DNA of 64,000 nt. It comes from Calendula officinalis. Its lineage: Eukaryota; Streptophyta; Magnoliopsida; Asterales; Asteraceae. The notes beneath the pieces were generated by a model, which ran no database searches, was not told the origin of the DNA, and saw only the letters and a list, made by a program, of their open reading frames with translations. The translations under genes and the position numbers were made by a program. Within the stretch, counting starts at the first letter, position 1; every line of letters starts with the position of its first letter. Positions 11,501 to 20,488 of the stretch are shown here, piece after piece. The stretch spans positions 74,779,401 through 74,843,400 of the forward strand of contig OY970829.1 in assembly GCA_963853835.1 (NCBI GenBank). The letters are read 5' to 3'.

Positions 11501-14500
11501 GAAAAATATGTTGTTTTAAGAACTCCAAGGAGAAACAATGTGTATTGCCTGGATATAGGGGGAGAACTCATTTCTACAAATGAGGTCAACTGTTTTATAT
11601 CCAAGGCAAACACCACTGAATCAGAACTTTGGCATAGAAGGATGTGTCACACAAATTTTAAAAACATGAATAATTTAGTAAAAAGAAATCTGGTAATTGG
11701 ACTACCTCAAAAACAATTCATGTGTGATCATCATTGTGTTGCATGCCTAAAAGGTAAACAACACAAGACTTCTCATAAGTCCAAAACTGTGAACTCTATT
11801 TCTGTTCCTTTACAGCTCTTACATATGGACCTTTTTGGACCTACAAATGTAATGAGTATTGGAAAGAAACAATATTGTCTTGTTATTACTGATGACTTTT
11901 CCAGATATACATGGGTTTTCTTTCTCAGGACAAAGGATGAAACAAGTGAACTCATAAAGAACTTAATTATCAAACTGGAAAACACATCTGATCAAAAAGT
12001 TAAAGCCATAAGATGTGACAATGGCACAGAATTTAAAAATGCTAACTTAATTAACTTTTGTGATTTTAAAGGTATTGACAGGCAATACAGCTCACCTAGA
12101 ACTCCACAACAAAATGGTGTAGCTGAAAGAAGAAATAGAACCATCATTGAAGCAGCAAGATCAATGCTAGCAGATTCAAAATTACCAATCACTTTTTGGG
12201 CTGAAGCTGTTAATACTGCCTGTTATGTTCAAAACAGAGTATTAATAGTTAAGCCACATTTTAAAACACCATATGAACTTTTTAATAAAAGAAAACCTTC
12301 TATAAGTTTCTTAAAATCATTTGGTTGTGCTTGTACTATTCTGATTACAAGAGAACAAATTGGTAAGTTTGACTGCAAAGCTGATGATGGAATCTTTGTG
12401 GGATACTCTACTCAAAGCAAATCATACAGAGTATTCAACAAAAGACTAAGGATAATTTAAGAAAACATCAATGTATCCTTTAATGAAAATGTACCTAATG
12501 AACAAGGAAATGGTCCAGATTGGCTAGTTGACATAGACAATCTAACCAAATCCTTTAATCCTAATATAAATTTCAATGTAGGTAATTCAATTTGTCACAA
12601 TCAAAAAGAAGGAACATCATCTGTTAATGCTGGTCAAGAAAAGATGAGATACATAATAGTTGATACTGCTCCCATAGTTAATACTGATATCAGTAATAAC
12701 TCAAATATTGAAAGCAGTAGTAACTCTGAGAATGAGGTCAGTAGTAATTCCAATACTACTGGTACCAGTAATAGTACTAACAATACTACTGGTCCCAACA
12801 ATAACCTAGATTCTCATGATACTACTGACACCAGTAACAACAACAATACTACTGATCCTAATGAAGATAATTCCAGTAGTAACTCTGACCAAGATGATGA
12901 TGAACCAAACATCCATGAAAATGAAGAATCACAAGATGAACAACTGCCTGAGACAAATGAGTCCAATCTTGAAAATCAAATAGTGGTTGATAAAGCTACA
13001 ACTACAAGGACTCAAAAGAACCATCCATTAGACCTTGTTCTAAGTGATGTCAACTCACCACTACAAACAAGAAGCAAATTAAACAAAAGCTTAACTGCCA
13101 ATATGTGTAATATAAGCTTAATTGCTAATGAATGTATGTATGAATGCTTTCTGTCTCAGGATGAACCAAAGAAGATTCAACAAGCAATGAAGGACTCAAA
13201 CTGGATTGAGGCAATGCAAGAAGAACTCCTTCAATTTAAATTACAAGCTGTTTGGACACTTGTACCTCTACCCAAAGGAAAAAGAGCCATTGGAACAAGA
13301 TGGATATTCAGAAACAAGAAAGATGAAAGAGGTATAGTGATCAAGAAGAAAGCCAGACTAGTAGCCCAAGGATACACTCAAGAAGAAGGAATAGACTATG
13401 ATGAAGTATATGCTCCTGTTGCTAGAATTGAAGCCATAAGGATATTTCTAGCATATGCTTCATTCAAGAAATTCAAAGTCTATCAAATGGATGTTAAGAG
13501 TGCTTTCCTATATGGGAAAATTGAAGAAGAGGTATATGTTTGCCAACCTCCAGGTTTTGAAGATCCAAAACATGGTGATTATGTGTTCAAATTAGATAAA
13601 GCTCTATATGGCCTACATCAGGCACCAAGAGCATGGTATGACACATTATCATCATACTTATTGAAGAACAACTTTAAAAGAGGAGCCATTGATAAAACAT
13701 TGTTTACAAAGAAAGTCAAGGATGATATACTACTGGTACAAATTTATGTAGATGATATCATCTTTGGCTCAACCAATGATTTATTATGCAAAGAATTTGA
13801 AGAACTGATGCAAATTAAATTCAAGATGAGCTCCATGGGTCCAATGAACTTCTTCCTTGGACTCCAAGTCAGTCAAAGAACCGATGGTATTTTGATAAAT
13901 CAATCAAAATATGTCAAAGACATCTTGGAAAAGTTTGATTTGAAAGACAGTAAAAGTGCTAGTACACCAATGGAAACACACAAACACCTACATCCTGATG
14001 TTGAGGGGGAGGATGTAGATGAACACTTATATAGATCAATGATAGGCTCTTTGATGTACTTAACTGCATCAAGACCTGACATTATGTATAGTGTTTGTGT
14101 GTGTGCAAGATATCAAGCAAGACCCAAAGAACTACACTTGCAAGCTGTTAAAAGAATATTCAGATACTTGAAAGGCAAACCATCACTAGGTCTATGGTAT
14201 CCACATGACTCACCCTTTGAACTAATAGCCTATACAGATAGTGACTATGGAGGTGAATGTCAAGATAGAAAATCCACTACTGGTGGATGTCAATTCTTTG
14301 GATCAAGACTGGTTTCATGGCAATGTAAGAAGCAAACAAATGTATCAACATCTACTGCTGAAGCAGAATATGTAGCTGCATCTGCTTGCTGTGCTCAAGT
14401 GCTCTGGATTCAAAACCAGCTTCTAGACTTTGGTATCTCTATCCTTAAAACTCCTATTTTTATTGATAATCAAAGTGCTATTAGTATTGTGAATAATCCA

Positions 14501-17500
14501 GTAAAACATTCAAAAACTAAACACATTGAAATAAGATTTCACTTTATAAGAGATTGTAATGAAAAGAAATTAATCAAAGTAGTTAAAATCCATACTGATG
14601 ATCAATTAGCAGATCTTTTTACAAAAGCATTTGATGTAGGAAGATTCAACTTCTTGGTTAGCAGTATTGGAATGATTTTAATAACTTAAAATCTCACTTA
14701 AAATCATGTGTAAAGTTAGTGTTGTAAAATATTAATTTTTTAAAGTGTTTTACTACTGGTATTGCTGTACTACTGGTGTGAAAGTGTATGCACAAAATAC
14801 TACTGGTAGTTCATTACTACTGGTGTATTTTAGGTTTACACAAATACTACTGGTATGTCAGTACTACTGGTATTCACATATACTACTGGTCTTGTGTGTT
14901 AATGGTTACTACTGATGTCTATAGTTACTACTGATGTCAAAATCCTTAGTCACTACTGATGTTAGTAGATACTACTGACATTTTACTACTGATATCTTAT
15001 TTGCTACTGGTCTTTCATAAACACAATTACCAAACTAACCCCCATGAAAATAACCGTTATGTTATGATTCGAAGGCTATTTTCGTAGTTTTGCAGGTTTA
15101 ATCGAAAGATATAAAAGGCGGCTGACGATTAATTTAGCATTATCTTCACTTCGATTCTCTAAACATCTCTCGATAAACCCTAGTTTACGATCAAAAAACC
15201 TTCATCAGTAACAAAATTCTTGCAAAAACTCAACAACAATGGCAACCTTACAAGCTCTCGATGTGCAAACCGATCTCAAATACTCAGAATTTCACAATAT
15301 GGTTGCATTCTTAAAGAATCCCGACGGAACAAAAGATTTCCGTCCGATCGTAAAATTTTTGAGAAATTCATATATACAGTTTGCCTTAACTGTAAAACCA
15401 AAATCATATCAACAGCACTTGGTGGATTTCTGGACCAATGCTGAGCGAACAGAAGGAACAACATCATCAATGATCAAATCTAAAGTAGATGGAAAGCACA
15501 TCACAGTAACAGAACAATCAATCAGACACCATCTACAATTACACGATGATTCAGGTATGTCTACTCTTCCTAAGGAATACATTGCTGAAATTTTGAATAA
15601 AATGGGATATGAGGGAAGACTGAATATAGTTACTTTTCAAAAGGGTCTGCTTTCCCCACAATGGAAATTTTTAATACATACCATTCAACATTGTATTTCT
15701 CCTAAAAGAAGTACTTGGAATGAGTTTAATAAGGCAATAGCCTCTGCTGTTGTCTGTTTATGCACATACCAAGTATTTAATTTTTCATACATGATATTTG
15801 ATGGTATGTTGGGAAATCTTAGTTCTTCTAAATTTTTAATGTATCCCAGATTTCTACAACATATCATAAACTGTGAATTACAAAACTTGTCAACTCCTAA
15901 AAACATTTTTATATTACCTGAGTTGAACAAGAAAGTTTTCTCAAATATGAGAAAACAGTTTAAATTTTCGGGCAAGGAAACCCCTCTGTTTCCTAACATG
16001 ATCAAAGATCAACCCAATATTGGAGAGGGTTCAACCATTGCTACAACCCAAGTTGAACCTCAACCCACTCCATCACCCCAAATACAGCCCAAACACCAAT
16101 CCAAATAGCCACTCAATCACCAACTCAAACAGAAGTCCTGAATGTGTCCCAAGAACTTGATATAAATCTGCAGAGTGCTACTCTTCACTCTGTGGAAGAC
16201 CTACCAGACAAAACCAAACATATTTCCACAATTTATAAAAGAAAGAAACTTTCTTCAAAGGACACCAGGGGACAAATCGAGTCACACCCCAGGCTCAAAG
16301 AGTTGTCCTCCAAGGAGGAGAGAGGACATGAGGGGAGGGCTTTCACTACTGATGCCCCAAAGGTGGGTGCACAGGACAGTGAAAACATCATTAGGACCCA
16401 AACCTCGGCAACTTTGAGTGATGACTCTTTTGAGGAATTACTCAAAGGACCCCGGTGCCAAGAAACCACAAGGAGGGGGCATCTCTGCTTCTTCTAGGAA
16501 GAAGAGAATGTCTAAAAGACCCAATGAATCACCAAGCAGTGATGAGGGCAGATCTGTGGAATTGATGGAAAGGAAGGAAAACCTTAAAACCAATGTACCT
16601 GTTAGTGAGCCCGATGATCTTGCTAGATGGAGTGAGGGCAGTATTAAAATCAACCAATTGACGGCTAAAGTGAATTCCTTGGAATCCACTGTACAAGATT
16701 GTCTCAAATACTTAACCAATCAAGGAAAAACTATGGCTGCCATGAAAAGGCATGTGAATACCATCAACAAAAGAATGCGGTTCTATGAGCACAGGCTTCA
16801 TCAACAGACCAAAATCATCAGAAAATTGAAGAAGAGACTTGATGATAGTGAGGCTCCACCAGTTGAGCTCACTAAGGGGGAGAAGGATAACATACAGACA
16901 ATGATTGATGAATCTATTGCAGCAGCAGCATCCTCCCTCTTGAATTTAAAAGAAACAAATGTTGATGAAGGCCCAGAGATGATGGTTACAGAAGATGAAC
17001 CAGTTACTACTGCTACTATGGAAGAACAAGTTGAAAAAGAAATACCAGTAGTAACTCCCACTACTGAGGTTATAGCAGTAGTAAATGAAGAAGAGGAAGT
17101 AAAAGCAGCAAATACTACTGATGCCCTATCAGTAGTAATTCCTGAAGTTACACCAGTAGTAACTACTCTGGTTACTACTGAAGAGGAAGAACTACATTTT
17201 CCAGAGCTTATTGAAAGAGAGAGACATGTCATCATTACCAAACCACCAACACCTGATCAACCACTTATCATACCTGACATTGATGATAATGTGAATTGGT
17301 TTGAGGTTGATGAATGCTCACTTCCTCCACATCCAAAAATACTTCAACAAGATGAACTTAGATCATTTTCTCCCTCTGTTATAATAAGTGGAGTGCCAGA
17401 CATGAAATATATTCCACCTCCACCTTCAGCACACATTGGAAAGGGTAAAGAAATATATGATGAAGATTACCCTAATAGAGCTCTTGGTCATTACATGGTA

Positions 17501-19565
17501 AACAAGATAAATCTTGTTAGAGCTGATAAACAAGACAAATGGAAGGTGAAGAATAAGAGATTTTGGGAGAAGGTAGCTAAGTATCAAGCTCTTGAACAAA
17601 AGAAGAATCAAAGAGAAATTTCTGTTCAAGCACCTGTTCAAATTAAAGATGTTCAGATAGAAGGCCAAGAAGCAGAATTCAAAAGGCTTAGAAAAGTAGA
17701 AGAAGAACATATGAACTGTCTTGAAGAGCTTGTAGCAGAATGCAAAAGAACAAAAGGTGAGTTACCAGATGATATATTTGAACAAAAAGCTCTTATGATA
17801 GACTTTCTGAAGACAAGAGGTCACAGTGCAAAATCTTTTGGAAGAATGAAGATGGTAACTATTATTGAAAAATACTGCACTGAGAAGAAGAAAGACCTGG
17901 CTGAACAAGAAGATGAAGAATCAAAGAAAGCCAAAGCCAAAACTTTAGTACCAATCAGCTTAAATTTGCTCAAAGCTGGTAGTGTTACAACTGTTGGTAA
18001 TACTTCAGCTCCCCAATCACTAAAAAGAAAATCTGTTGATCAAGAACAAAGCTCCAAGAAGAAATCAAAACAACAAATTATACCTGTTCTTGAAATGCAA
18101 GTTGCTCCTCTACAGAACAATCCAATTCTTAACTGGAGAGTGATGCAGAATAATGTCATAGAAGTCATAAGGGAAGACAAAGTAGTACAAAGATTCACTG
18201 GCTGGTTACCCTTAATCAGATCATGTTCAAGAAGTGATGTAATCAAACTTTTGATTATTGGGAAACCAAGAATGACAAAGAAATCATGGAAAGAATCTGG
18301 AGCTGGATATTTAACAAAGATGATTGATGCTGCATTTTATCCAGATAATTATCCAGAACAATTTACAAATCCAGGAAATGTATATGCTTGGAATGTCATT
18401 CCTACTGCAAATATGTACTTCTTTGAGAAATCAGGCAAAGTGTGTGAATTGTACCTATATGAGAAAGAATATCCACAATCTGAGAAGACAATGTATCAGA
18501 TATTCATAAACACTTTGATGAAACACTATGATGCTGTTATGTTCCAAAATAAACTGAATTATTTTACAAAGAGGAACAGCAGATACATTATTGAACAAAG
18601 GCTTCAACAGAATCAAAGAACTCTTGAGAAAAGAAGAAAAGAACAAGAGGAACAAAAGAAACTTGATTGATTAAAAGATGATCAATAAGTTTAGGGGGAG
18701 ATTGTTGGAGCAAAACACAGATCAACTTATTACTGATGCTGCAGTTAGTACTGACATAATTAGTACTGATGGGGCAGAACATATTACTACTGATGAAGTT
18801 GATGCTGGTGTTCACTATAACTAGGTTACTACTGATCATGAGAAGATTGAAGATACTACTGATCATTGTAGTTACTACTGACGTTGATTATGGACTTACT
18901 ACTGATCACCAAGTTTACTACTGATGTTACTTATTTACTACTGGTGATTGCAGTTACTACTGATACGCGTTTTTGGAAGATATCAAGTCCGAGATCTTCG
19001 TAGAGATAGTTATAGAATGTAATTAAATGTATATCTTTTATAATTCGATGTAAATCAAATCCTAGAATAACTAGGGTAAATAGTTTAGCTTCAAGGACTA
19101 CTATAAGTATGTTCCTTACGAATTGTAAACGTACGTGTGTATTGTTAACTCAATAATATACATTGAAGCTTTTTGTGAAACTGTGTTCTTAATATTCTTG
19201 CATATTGTTCATACAGTTCATTGTTCTTAATTATTGATATAGTGTTGATCCGCTGCAACTTCTATCATCAATTAGATCTAAGGTGTTTATTAACTTGTCT
19301 ATAGTTAATCGATCCTGACAATGTACATAAGGAGCAAAGCTCGGTCACTTCAAGACTCCCATTATAAACGGAAATAGCTTTTTGAATTAAAAAAATTAAA
19401 AATTTGAGTATGACTTCCAACAAATATATAACTAAAACTGCTTATAGTACAAACCTTGGAAGAAGAATGACTTGGTGTTACATGAATCAATATCATTGTT
19501 AAAGTTTGAAATCTAACTTTCTCCTTTGTTCGTTGTTTTTGCAGGGGAGATTTGTTAGAACTTAG
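5536..19565 (+). CDS. CCT-domain protein, CIA2/CIL-like (three exons; intron 2 holds a retrotransposon)
   Basis: Exons 5536-6489, 7363-7518 and 19545-19565 join in phase 0 to give about 376 residues. The N-terminus (MSSCLSGATGRAYGFDL, then a Ser-rich stretch, then TRKPRTPRKRPNQTYNEAAALLST) matches the chloroplast import apparatus 2-like family. The C-terminus is a CCT motif (RYKEKKRTRLYSKKIRYQVR, then NADRRPRSKGRFVR) split between exons 2 and 3. CIA2 and CIL are nuclear transcriptional regulators that promote expression of chloroplast protein-import and plastid ribosomal genes in leaves; that role is inferred by family. The middle is acidic and rich in Asn/Gly. Intron 2 is 12,026 bp, of which 11.4 kb is retroelement copy 1. 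If exon 3 were skipped or transcripts ended in the LTR, the last six residues of the CCT motif would be lost. The ATG follows an AT-rich leader and begins the conserved N-terminal block. Confidence 0.85.
6750..7256. mobile_element. hAT-like MITE in intron 1 of the CCT gene, 507 bp
   Basis: Ends read TAGGGGTTTTAATGATTTG and, from the other side, TAGGGGTGTTAACGAGTCG, an imperfect inverted repeat. The interior consists of overlapping GAGCTCGA/TCGAGC palindromic units. Possible 8-bp flanks (CCTAAAGT and TCTAAGGA) match only partly, consistent with an old insertion. Confidence 0.6.
7363..7518 (+). CDS. Exon 2 of the CIA2/CIL-like gene (main part of CCT motif)
   Basis: Acceptor AATGGCAG|G and donor AAG|GTACGA bound 52 codons in phase 0. 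The exon encodes AKLAQIDLFSEDGG followed by most of the CCT motif (basic, KEKKRTRLYSKKIRYQ). It is too short to stand out as an ORF and is placed by its match to the CCT family and by clean splice sites. Confidence 0.85.
7913..8530 (+). repeat. 5' LTR of copy 1, with ACTACTG array in U3
   Basis: 618 bp, TG...CA ends. Eight exact ACTACTG motifs start at 7996, 8038, 8065, 8084, 8108, 8127, 8147 and 8166; the spacing settles at 19-24 bp, close to two helical turns. They lie 140-310 bp upstream of the TATA-like box, hence in U3. Degenerate ATTACTGAT and AGTACTGAT units precede them. Confidence 0.95.
8312..8319 (+). promoter_or_regulatory. TATA-like box of copy 1 LTR
   Basis: TATAAGTA lies at the position where copies 2 and 3 have TATAAATA and TATATATA, so this is the likely core promoter. 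Transcription would start roughly 30 bp downstream, which makes U3 about 420 bp. Confidence 0.55.
8533..8544 (+). other. Primer-binding site, initiator tRNA(Met) type (copy 1)
   Basis: TGGTATCAGAGC begins two bases after the LTR end. It is the sequence complementary to the 3' end of plant initiator tRNA(Met), used by most copia elements to prime minus-strand DNA. Confidence 0.9.
8619..11162 (+). CDS. Gag (extended), copy 1, 847 aa, open
   Basis: Starts at the ATG 74 bases after the primer-binding site. The N-terminal third is the copia Gag (UBN2-type) capsid domain; a first CCHC zinc knuckle (CYNCNNLGHFAKEC) is near residue 318. An unusual extension follows: a long Lys/Glu-rich coiled coil (about 385-490), a second CCHC knuckle (CVICNKVNHLAKDC) and an Asn/Thr-rich basic tail with repeated NTTG. 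Gag would package element RNA and build virus-like particles. The tail is where the ACTACTG motifs are dense in the DNA. The frame is intact. Pol lies in the -1 frame directly after the stop. Confidence 0.9.
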   Translation: MTDNNESTQANKIPMLTPNNFGMWKNRIKQYMLITDYSMWEVVCEGNKTGQLQASSSVTEADKLKCEKEKKDKGIELKTLSTLLLAIPNDYQHLFVEYDDAKLLWEALEKRFVGTKSTKRNMKSVLKQDFENFKGKPNETLTQVFDRFNKLIGELNQVGVKMDQEDVNMKFLRSLSEECAMYTVVYRQRDALEEKELDELYNDLRVFETEVNHKNPSISSNNAAFVSSTGQGQETSTGKAADSEDTARESFFTSHVHTALISDDLEQLNPDDLEEMDLKWQMAMLSLRTKRFLKRTGRTSLNFNKGDKAGFDKTKVKCYNCNNLGHFAKECPQPDKRSKSTALVSQQGQGYDWSFQAEEHTQNQALMAFTDNKTEVKSKPCTPECAKIIKNLEKENTKLNEDLAKAIRRNHEFDSVIADQEHQIKVYKMIDQRIKEELLQAVDEKEFYETKNKELTSKLEECQLEIEQNKLTIKKFERSTKILDELTNNQTTEKVVHGVGYHAVPPPHKFIPPLKNSSERIINELKTENQTESKNETSESNDSSDDEQSIEFTISQTESPKSIDTSFHTAQSPNDSPKYNAENIPKILKRGNQRNRNQLLEQRKTIKAQENKLKCVICNKVNHLAKDCHFNPINCKELKEFKIFKENATTQRLKDTTGPSVVNTIKTPIAETPRFGRSAPRFVQNRRVGSPKNSNYFKNNGKSNQNKQYFKFSNTSRNSNKFTTGVNPNYNAVWYQYKNTTGKNPNFKNTTAPKTNFKNTTGHFKHGKYPNTTGPSVVKYSKAKNNGYKPRSVGNSHTSNNSKRAVVKQNTSTKQVWLPKVFKVKTPKAYFSKDEPKTYKAWVPKLN
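10583..10952 (+). repeat. ACTACTG motif cluster with two hairpins inside gag (copy 1)
   Basis: Forward and reverse copies of the motif alternate here. Two form perfect 8-bp inverted repeats with 6-base loops: 10583-10590 with 10597-10604, and 10931-10938 with 10945-10952. The same hairpins occur in copy 3 (47406-47429 with a 9-bp stem, 47779-47800), and the first also in copy 2 (32004-32025). Confidence 0.8.
11177..14689 (+). pseudogene. Pol polyprotein of copy 1, one premature stop
   Basis: The frame contains protease (WHIDSGCSRHMTG), the GAG-pre-integrase and HHCC region, integrase DDE core (MDLFGP, RCDNGTEF, GVAERRNRT), reverse transcriptase (YVDDIIFG) and RNase H (YTDSDYGG, STAEAEYVAAS). 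It is in one frame from 11159 to 14689 except for a TAA at 12458-12460, where copies 2 and 3 have GAA, just after the integrase region. There is no ATG before the protease catalytic Asp, so pol cannot start independently. A splice-acceptor-like TTTGTGCAG ends at 11182. The integrase-RT linker (about 12700-12900) is Ser/Asn/Thr-rich and packed with ACTACTG motifs. Confidence 0.9.
14752..14991 (+). repeat. ACTACTG array between pol and ORF3 (copy 1)
   Basis: Twelve exact ACTACTG motifs, all in the same orientation, start at 14752, 14769, 14799, 14816, 14846, 14863, 14882, 14908, 14927, 14952, 14971 and 14985. Spacings are mostly 17, 19, 25-26 or 30 bp. The first seven read ACTACTGGT, most of the later ones ACTACTGAT. 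The array ends about 120 bp upstream of a TATA box. Confidence 0.9.
15110..15117 (+). promoter_or_regulatory. Internal TATA box upstream of ORF3 (copy 1)
   Basis: TATAAAAG in the context GATATAAAAGGCGG is followed by a CT-rich leader, AAACCCTAG (telo-box) and, 129 bp on, the ORF3 ATG in a near-optimal plant context (ACAACAATGGC). All these parts recur in copies 2 and 3. A pyrimidine-rich acceptor-like TTTTGCAG ends at 15095, so splicing to ORF3 is an alternative to an internal promoter. Confidence 0.6.
15239..18670 (+). pseudogene. ORF3 of copy 1, broken by two offsetting frame changes
   Basis: Homologous to the intact 1162-aa ORF3 of copy 3. The first 289 codons are open. Loss of one C in a C-run near 16080 (four instead of five) then shifts the frame to a stop at 16106-16108, and an extra base near 16473 brings the original frame back, which stays open from 16418 to 18670 (750 aa). 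The C-terminal half (conserved block NNPILNWRVMQNNVIE...) is closer to copy 2 than to copy 3. Function is unknown; see the copy 3 entry. Confidence 0.8.
18692..18702 (+). other. Polypurine tract of copy 1
   Basis: TAGGGGGAGAT directly precedes the 3' LTR. It is the expected primer site for plus-strand DNA synthesis and is identical in all three copies. Confidence 0.85.
18703..19320 (+). repeat. 3' LTR of copy 1
   Basis: 618 bp, matching the 5' LTR except for G at 18824. It carries the same eight-motif ACTACTG array. As it lies in sense orientation inside a host intron, its promoter and polyadenylation signals could act on the CCT gene. Confidence 0.95.
19545..19565 (+). CDS. Exon 3 of the CIA2/CIL-like gene (21 bp, end of CCT motif)
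   Basis: A strong acceptor (CTTTGTTCGTTGTTTTTGCAG) ends at 19544 and is followed by GRFVRT and a TAG. GRFVR is the conserved end of the CCT motif and continues exon 2 in phase, on the far side of the 11.4-kb retroelement. This exon is invisible to ORF scans. Confidence 0.8.
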   Translation, partial: GRFVRT

Positions 19566-20488
19566 ATGGACAAATTCTCCCACTTGTGAGGAGACATGAT
19601 CAACTACAATAAGGTTTACGGTTTACCCCCTTCATCTTCTGTTGGTTTTACTATTAGGCACCTTCACTTTATCCTTTTTTTTTTAAAATAATTCCAACTT
19701 TTATTTATTTTTTCTGTACACCAATCGGGTATATCTATTGAGTTGAGGAATAACCAAACGAATAAGAACGGAAGAGAGAATCCAAACCAATTTTGTTATC
19801 TATATCAATCTCATTTTTTGTTCTTTTATATTTGTCACTCTTGGTTTACTTAATCAATTGATTTTGTAAATTTTTAATTAAAAAATGTGTTTTTGTTTCC
19901 TTTGTGTTGCAGTATAAGGCATAGCTTTTGAAATCTTACTACTTAATTGAATATTAGATTCATGAAATCATCATTTATTCAGTTTTAATCAATTGAACTA
20001 ATAGAAGTCCATCATTTCCTTGATTCCCATCAAGAAAACTTTTTTGATGACATGGCACATTTTTTGTGCTATTAGAGTTACAATTTTATAAGCTTTTACA
20101 CAATACACTCCTCCCTAAACCTGTAAATTATGGAACTAATGAATAAATTAGTTAATTTTAGCTTTGTTGAAATCCAAATTAGTTTTCTTTGAAATTAATA
20201 TGATAAATCAATTGCATTTCATTTGTTAATGAGATTCATAAATCGCTATTACGTTTAATTAAATTTCATTTTATCTAATCAGAATGCAAAGTTTTTTTTT
20301 TTAACGATTTTTGTTTATCTAAAAAATGTTAAATAAATATATAGATAAAAGAAATGTAAAACCGACATTATTCTGGCTACAAGATAAAAAAAATTGAGTA
20401 ATCAGAGTTAATATATTGTTAATTATTTTGTTCACGATGGAATAAGTGGGTATCAAATACATAAAAAGTGTTTAGTGATCAAAGTATA
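19566..20488. other. 3' UTR of the CCT gene and AT-rich spacer
   Basis: The left part is the probable 3' UTR. The rest is AT-rich with T-runs (for example 19672-19684). No further exon or transposon end was recognised. Confidence 0.4.

Larger units (their letters stand above)
7913..19320 (+). mobile_element. Ty1/copia Sirevirus-like retrotransposon, copy 1 (11,408 bp)
   Basis: Complete element with 618-bp LTRs (TGTTGG...CTGACA) and exact 5-bp target duplication ATGTA (7908-7912 and 19321-19325). Order is LTR, primer-binding site, gag, pol (protease-integrase-RT-RNase H, the copia order), ORF3, polypurine tract, LTR. The two LTRs differ at one position that I could find (A at 8034, G at 18824), indicating very recent insertion. 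Pol has one premature stop and ORF3 has frame breaks, so this copy is probably not autonomous. It lies in intron 2 of the CIA2/CIL-like gene, in sense orientation. Confidence 0.95.
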
